DNA of 11,026 nt from NCBI GenBank assembly GCA_018658605.1, contig JABHUV010000217.1, positions 1 through 11,026 of the forward strand. The letters run 5' to 3'. Source of the stretch: Planctomycetaceae bacterium (lineage in GTDB: Bacteria > Planctomycetota > Planctomycetia > Pirellulales > Pirellulaceae). Within the stretch, counting starts at the first letter, position 1; every line of letters begins with the position of its first letter. Made by a program: the position numbers and the translations under genes. Below the pieces are notes generated by a model. That model saw only the letters and a program-made list of their open reading frames with translations. It was not told the origin of the DNA and did no database searches. This document shows, piece after piece, positions 7,297 through 11,026 of the stretch.

Positions 7297-8637
7297 TTAA
7301 AATAGTCCTGGGATTACTTTTCCATCACCAGGCACGATAGGAATTGGGCGACCGTCGGGCGTGTAAAATACCTGTTCTTGACTAATTCCTAAGCCGCGAT
7401 AGATAGTTGCCATCAGATCTGCCGGACCATAAGGCGTGGTTGCCGGTCGCTCCGCTCGTTCATCGGAGGCGCCGATTATTCGGCCGCCCTGAATACCGCC
7501 ACCGGCTAGGGCGATTGTTGTACTGGGACCCCAATGGTCCCTTCCAGCATCTTTGTTAATCCGAGGAGTACGACCAAATTCCCCGGTGACCAACACCATC
7601 GTGGAGTCCAGCATTCCTTGGTTGTCCAGATCTCCCAAGAGGCCGGACATCGCGCCGTCGAGTTGCGGCAGCAGTTCATTGCGCAGGACATGGAAGTTGT
7701 TGTAATGTGTATCCCAATCAATATGATCTATGAGAACACATCGTACTCCGGCTTGAACCAGACGTCTGGCCATCAGGCAAGATTGGCCCAAGGAGTTTCT
7801 GCCATACTGATCTCGCAATTGTGATGTTTCCTGCTCAATATCAAACGCGTGTTTTGTGGCTGCGGACGTCATCAGATCAAATGCTTTTTGTTGAAATGTA
7901 TTCATCGACTTTGCATTTTGGTTGGCTTGAGTTTCCACAGATCCTTGATACCGATTGATGCGCTGCAGCAGCGACCGACGATTGTCTAAGCGATTGGAAG
8001 CAACTGTAACCGGTGGCACTAAATCGGGCACTTTGAAATCAGGCGCATTAGGGTCAGCGGCAACGACAAATGGAGCCGATGTGGGGCCGAGGAAACTGGA
8101 TCCAGCACTGTTATGCATTTTGGGCAAACAGACATAAGGTGGAACGGAACCTCGTGGACCCTGCTCTTTAGAAATAATAGATCCTAGGCATGGTTTTTGA
8201 TTATTGGGTTTAAGGCCACCATTAAAACCCGCTGCCGGCTTGTAGCCGGTCAACATCGCATGATCAGCACTGCCATGGTTTGAGTCACCGTGACCAAAGG
8301 ACCGTACCAACGAAAATTTGTCCTGGTGTTTGGCTATCTGCGGTAAGTGTTCAGAAATCTGAATCCCAGGCACGGCTGTCGAAATGGGAGAAAATTCACC
8401 TCTAAATTCCGTGGGCGCCTCGGGTTTCATGTCCCAAGTATCAATCGTCGACAAACCACCCTGCAGGAATACGACGATCAGTGATACATCTTTGATTGCG
8501 CGATTCTGATTATGCCCCAAAGCTTGGTTTTGCAACAACTGTGGTAATGAGACTCCCATCCCAAATGCGCCTGCAGCTCCCAACTGCAGGAAATTACGAC
8601 GTTTTATCCCATCACAAAACCGACTTGGATTGTTCAT
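7297..8637 (-). CDS. DUF1501 domain-containing protein (copy A), Tat signal
   Basis: The 446-residue protein has all DUF1501 landmarks: GGLSTIDTWD (60-69), GDSNHGSADHAMLTG (117-131), DWDTH (307-311), GEFGRTPR (352-359), GRDHWG (365-370) and the AGGGIQGG loop. The family lies in the alkaline phosphatase fold group, and the conserved Asp, Glu and His residues would suit a metal site, but no activity is established. A good Tat signal (KRRNFLQLG, 12-20, then a small-residue hydrophobic segment) indicates export in folded form. I choose the ATG at 8637 because AAAGGA lies 7 bases upstream; an in-frame GTG at 8661 would add eight residues. It follows the DUF1549/DUF1553 gene by 42 bases. DUF1549/DUF1553 and DUF1501 genes are frequent neighbours in Planctomycetes, suggesting joint action. 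Copy B at 1629-3068 shares the motifs but differs widely elsewhere. Confidence 0.94.
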   Translation of the reverse strand: MNNPSRFCDGIKRRNFLQLGAAGAFGMGVSLPQLLQNQALGHNQNRAIKDVSLIVVFLQGGLSTIDTWDMKPEAPTEFRGEFSPISTAVPGIQISEHLPQIAKHQDKFSLVRSFGHGDSNHGSADHAMLTGYKPAAGFNGGLKPNNQKPCLGSIISKEQGPRGSVPPYVCLPKMHNSAGSSFLGPTSAPFVVAADPNAPDFKVPDLVPPVTVASNRLDNRRSLLQRINRYQGSVETQANQNAKSMNTFQQKAFDLMTSAATKHAFDIEQETSQLRDQYGRNSLGQSCLMARRLVQAGVRCVLIDHIDWDTHYNNFHVLRNELLPQLDGAMSGLLGDLDNQGMLDSTMVLVTGEFGRTPRINKDAGRDHWGPSTTIALAGGGIQGGRIIGASDERAERPATTPYGPADLMATIYRGLGISQEQVFYTPDGRPIPIVPGDGKVIPGLF

Positions 8638-8644
8638 TGGATAG

Positions 8645-8650
8645 TCCTTT
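8645..8650 (-). promoter_or_regulatory. Shine-Dalgarno site deciding the start of DUF1501 A
   Basis: AAAGGA on the minus strand sits 7 bases before the ATG at 8637. It favours this start over the in-frame GTG at 8661, whose upstream AGG is shorter. Confidence 0.6.
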
Positions 8651-8679
8651 ATTTCAATCACATCGCCTAGTGAATTGCA

Positions 8680-11025
8680 TTAGTGGTTAAACAAGAATTC
8701 TAGCGAATTTAACATGCTCCAGGCAATGTCTTCTAAGCTTTCTCGCCTATTACTACCTTGCTCGATATATTGAACCGCTGTCGAGATTTCCTGTTTATCT
8801 CCATAGCGATTAAAAAATGTTAAATACAATCGTTGAATCGCTATTTCATTATCTTCATATGTACTTGCAATTTGTCGGATCGTTCCCGCCTCATGGGATA
8901 ATTTGCTTTCGATTCCTGGTGAATTCAGGATGTGTAACACTTGACCTACCGTTGGTTCAGATATTCTTTCACACTCGCAAGCCGTCGCTCGCACGGGACG
9001 ACCAAACGTCTCTAAAAAGTAATGCGGTACTGAACTATCCCACAAATCTATAGCGCGGCTTCCAACCGGTACGCCTTGAAACTTTTCAGCTACGCCGGTC
9101 GTTTGGCAGATGGCATCGAGCATGACTTCCGCCTCGAGTTGTTTGAACAGAAAGCGAGAATGGTTTTGTTCATCTCGCTCGTTTGTCTCATTAACTGCTG
9201 AACTTCGTTGGTAGGCATCCGTCTGAATGATTAGTTTCAGTAACTTACGAAAATCAAATCCCGCGTCGACGAAAGCTTTCGTAAGACCCCCCAGTAATTC
9301 TGGATTCGTTGGTGGGTTCGTCAATCGCACGTCATCAACTGGTTCAATGATGCCACGCCCCATTAAATGCGCCCAGGTTCGGTTTGCAATATTACTAGCA
9401 AACCACGGATTCTCGGGAGCCGTTAGCCAGTTTGCAAGCATGTCACGGCGATCGTTCGGTGGATTCGCTGTTGGCATTTGAGTGCCTAACGCAAAGGCCT
9501 GAATCACTTCGCCGGTACGCGGGTGTTTAGTAACTGGATTGCCCTGTGCGATTAACATCTCACCCCGCAAGGACTTCTTGTAGCGAACCTGTGCAAAGAA
9601 AGCACGCATGCCAAAAAAGTCTGTTTGCCCCCAACGATCAAATGGGTGATGATGACATTCTGCGCATTCAATCCTGATGCCTAACATCACTTGACTCATG
9701 GTGCTAGCCATTCGATTGGGTGACTTGACTGCTTTGTAGAAAAAACCAGCCGGCGCATCGACTAGGGGACCGGACGTGGTAATCAATTCACGCGCGAATT
9801 TATCCATCGGCTTATGCTGCCGAAAGCTCTCTTTAATCCAGCTATAGTATTGGTAAGCGTTTTCATGCCCAAGAGTTTGCCGATCCACTCTTAGTAAATC
9901 CGACCACTTTAAAGCCCAGTACGAGTTGAATTCAGGACTTTCCAATCGCTCATCGACTAGTTTATCTCGTTTGTCCGGATCCTGATCGGATAAAAACAAG
10001 GCGGTTTGATCCGCAGAAGGAACTGTTCCCGTCAAATCGATAAAGACGCGTCGTAAAAACTGTTCGTCTGTGCATGCTGCGGATGCAATGATATTCAACT
10101 TGCGCAATTGACGATAAATAGATTGGTCTATCTCGTTGGAATTTGCTACCTCCGGATATTCGCGAATTGGCTTGCCCTCAGGAATAAAAATCCTAAATAC
10201 GTCCACGCGACCCATATAGGTCGCCATCACAGCCACCACACCTGGTTTTTGTCCAACGGTGACTTGACCGTCAGCATTCACACGGGCCTGTGAAGATGCG
10301 TTGGATTGAAACTGGGACAATTCGGTCACGTCCACCTGTTCCCCATTTGACAAATTTGCCATGACCCGCAACTGTTGTGTTTCCCCCATCCGTAGTATCC
10401 GTTGCTCCGGAGTTAACGCGATGGAAGCCACTGTCGCATCATCGATGTTTTCCCAGGGAAATCCGGAGGCGATCCACTCCGTGATCTTTCTATACTCAGC
10501 ACGGTTAGGCGGGATAAGCACGCCTCCACCATGCGGCAGGTCACCGCTCATTTTTTGCACTAATAGACTTTTGTACGGAGACGCTGGAAAGATTCTGCGT
10601 CCACGCGCCTCCATCGTAATGGCGCGATAATCCGCCAACGGGTCAAAACCAAAAACGGATAACTTAAATCCATTCTGGCCTTCCGCTTTGCCATGACAAC
10701 CCGATGCGTTACAACGATACCGGCTCAAAATCGGAATAATATCGTTGGTAAAACTCAACGGACGATGAATCTGCGAATCCGTTACAGATATCGGTATCTT
10801 GACCGACTTGCCTTTATGCCTAGCCGTGATGGTGCTTGTTCCATCCTCTGTCCCATGGACAATTCCTGCGACTGAAATTTCCACCCCTGCCGCAGATCGA
10901 CTGTACTTGGTTTGATGAGTTAAATCCTGTGCTCGCCCAGTTGCATCGAATCCGGTAATTAACAACTGCAACGAACTGTCTTTGCCCCGTAATGCCACAT
11001 CGGGTGGAGATGCTTCTATGCGTAC
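8680..11025 (-). CDS. DUF1549/DUF1553 protein with planctomycete cytochrome-type motifs and Ig-like domains (5' end outside window)
   Basis: The frame is open to the window edge; a GTG at 10998 is internal, because nine further in-frame codons (VRIEASPPD) continue the same Ig-like domain. About 781 residues are visible, numbered from the codon at 11025. Order: the end of a bacterial Ig-like domain (to about 83); a cytochrome-like domain with C105, C110, H111 (CNASGCHG, a CX4CH heme-type motif) and LPHGGG (163-168); a second Ig/Big2-like domain (about 199-281); DUF1549 (about 296-490) with FIDLTGTVP (328-336) and a second heme-type motif CAECH (454-458) in CAECHHHPFDRW; and DUF1553 (about 525-755) with ANWLTAPENP, NRTWAHLMGRG and a CECER (683-687) plus QVLHILN block. 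It probably acts outside the cytoplasm, as heme c attachment requires, but its reaction is unknown and the signal peptide is not visible. It is the first gene of the visible array, with DUF1501 A 42 bases downstream. Heme binding is inferred only. Confidence 0.92.
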   Translation of the reverse strand, partial: VRIEASPPDVALRGKDSSLQLLITGFDATGRAQDLTHQTKYSRSAAGVEISVAGIVHGTEDGTSTITARHKGKSVKIPISVTDSQIHRPLSFTNDIIPILSRYRCNASGCHGKAEGQNGFKLSVFGFDPLADYRAITMEARGRRIFPASPYKSLLVQKMSGDLPHGGGVLIPPNRAEYRKITEWIASGFPWENIDDATVASIALTPEQRILRMGETQQLRVMANLSNGEQVDVTELSQFQSNASSQARVNADGQVTVGQKPGVVAVMATYMGRVDVFRIFIPEGKPIREYPEVANSNEIDQSIYRQLRKLNIIASAACTDEQFLRRVFIDLTGTVPSADQTALFLSDQDPDKRDKLVDERLESPEFNSYWALKWSDLLRVDRQTLGHENAYQYYSWIKESFRQHKPMDKFARELITTSGPLVDAPAGFFYKAVKSPNRMASTMSQVMLGIRIECAECHHHPFDRWGQTDFFGMRAFFAQVRYKKSLRGEMLIAQGNPVTKHPRTGEVIQAFALGTQMPTANPPNDRRDMLANWLTAPENPWFASNIANRTWAHLMGRGIIEPVDDVRLTNPPTNPELLGGLTKAFVDAGFDFRKLLKLIIQTDAYQRSSAVNETNERDEQNHSRFLFKQLEAEVMLDAICQTTGVAEKFQGVPVGSRAIDLWDSSVPHYFLETFGRPVRATACECERISEPTVGQVLHILNSPGIESKLSHEAGTIRQIASTYEDNEIAIQRLYLTFFNRYGDKQEISTAVQYIEQGSNRRESLEDIAWSMLNSLEFLFNH

Positions 11026-11026
11026 A

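Noticed and set aside
10996..10998. GTG at 10998 as start of the DUF1549/DUF1553 protein
   Set aside because: The frame stays open to the window edge and the upstream codons continue the Ig-like domain; no signal peptide follows this GTG.

Overview
The window looks like a planctomycete chromosome, most likely a Pirellulaceae-type marine or aquatic lineage. The basis is family content. It holds a DUF1549/DUF1553 protein with planctomycete-type cytochrome motifs, two DUF1501 proteins with twin-arginine N-termini, a PPC-domain surface protein and a formylglycine-type sulfatase. This combination is characteristic of Planctomycetes and their relatives. No 16S or other marker is present, so the taxon is inferred.

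All seven genes lie on the minus strand and fill nearly the whole window. Read in the direction of transcription (right to left) they are: (1) a DUF1549/DUF1553 protein with two heme-c-like motifs, whose 5' end lies beyond base 11026; (2) DUF1501 protein A; (3) a large exported protein with two PPC modules; (4) a sulfatase of the heparan N-sulfatase-like type; (5) DUF1501 protein B; (6) a small [2Fe-2S] subunit of a molybdenum hydroxylase; (7) the molybdopterin-binding large subunit of that enzyme, which overlaps gene 6 by 4 bases and runs off the window at base 1. The gaps are about 42, 28, 66, 141 and 123 bases, then a 4-base overlap. Genes 1-4 therefore look like one transcript. DUF1501 B and the hydroxylase pair may belong to it or may have their own promoters. 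No non-coding stretch exceeds 150 bases, and no RNA gene, mobile element, CRISPR array or strong terminator was seen.

Every product except the [2Fe-2S] subunit carries a visible export signal (Sec for the sulfatase and PPC protein, Tat-like for both DUF1501 proteins and the large hydroxylase subunit), or is expected to be exported by family but has its N-terminus outside the window (the DUF1549/DUF1553 protein). The cluster is thus a set of extracytoplasmic proteins: three members of the alkaline-phosphatase-like fold (sulfatase and, by Pfam clan membership, two DUF1501), a binding or scaffold protein, a putative c-type cytochrome and a periplasmic Mo/Fe-S oxidoreductase without an FAD subunit. 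A plausible but untested reading is that the sulfatase desulfates a sulfated glycan or metabolite, the hydroxylase oxidises an aldehyde or heterocycle released from it, and electrons leave through a c-type cytochrome. The DUF1501 and DUF1549/DUF1553 families have no firmly established biochemical function, so the joint role is unknown.

The large hydroxylase subunit is easy to overlook because its reading frame has no stop inside the window. A different-frame ORF at 513-1010 covers part of it.
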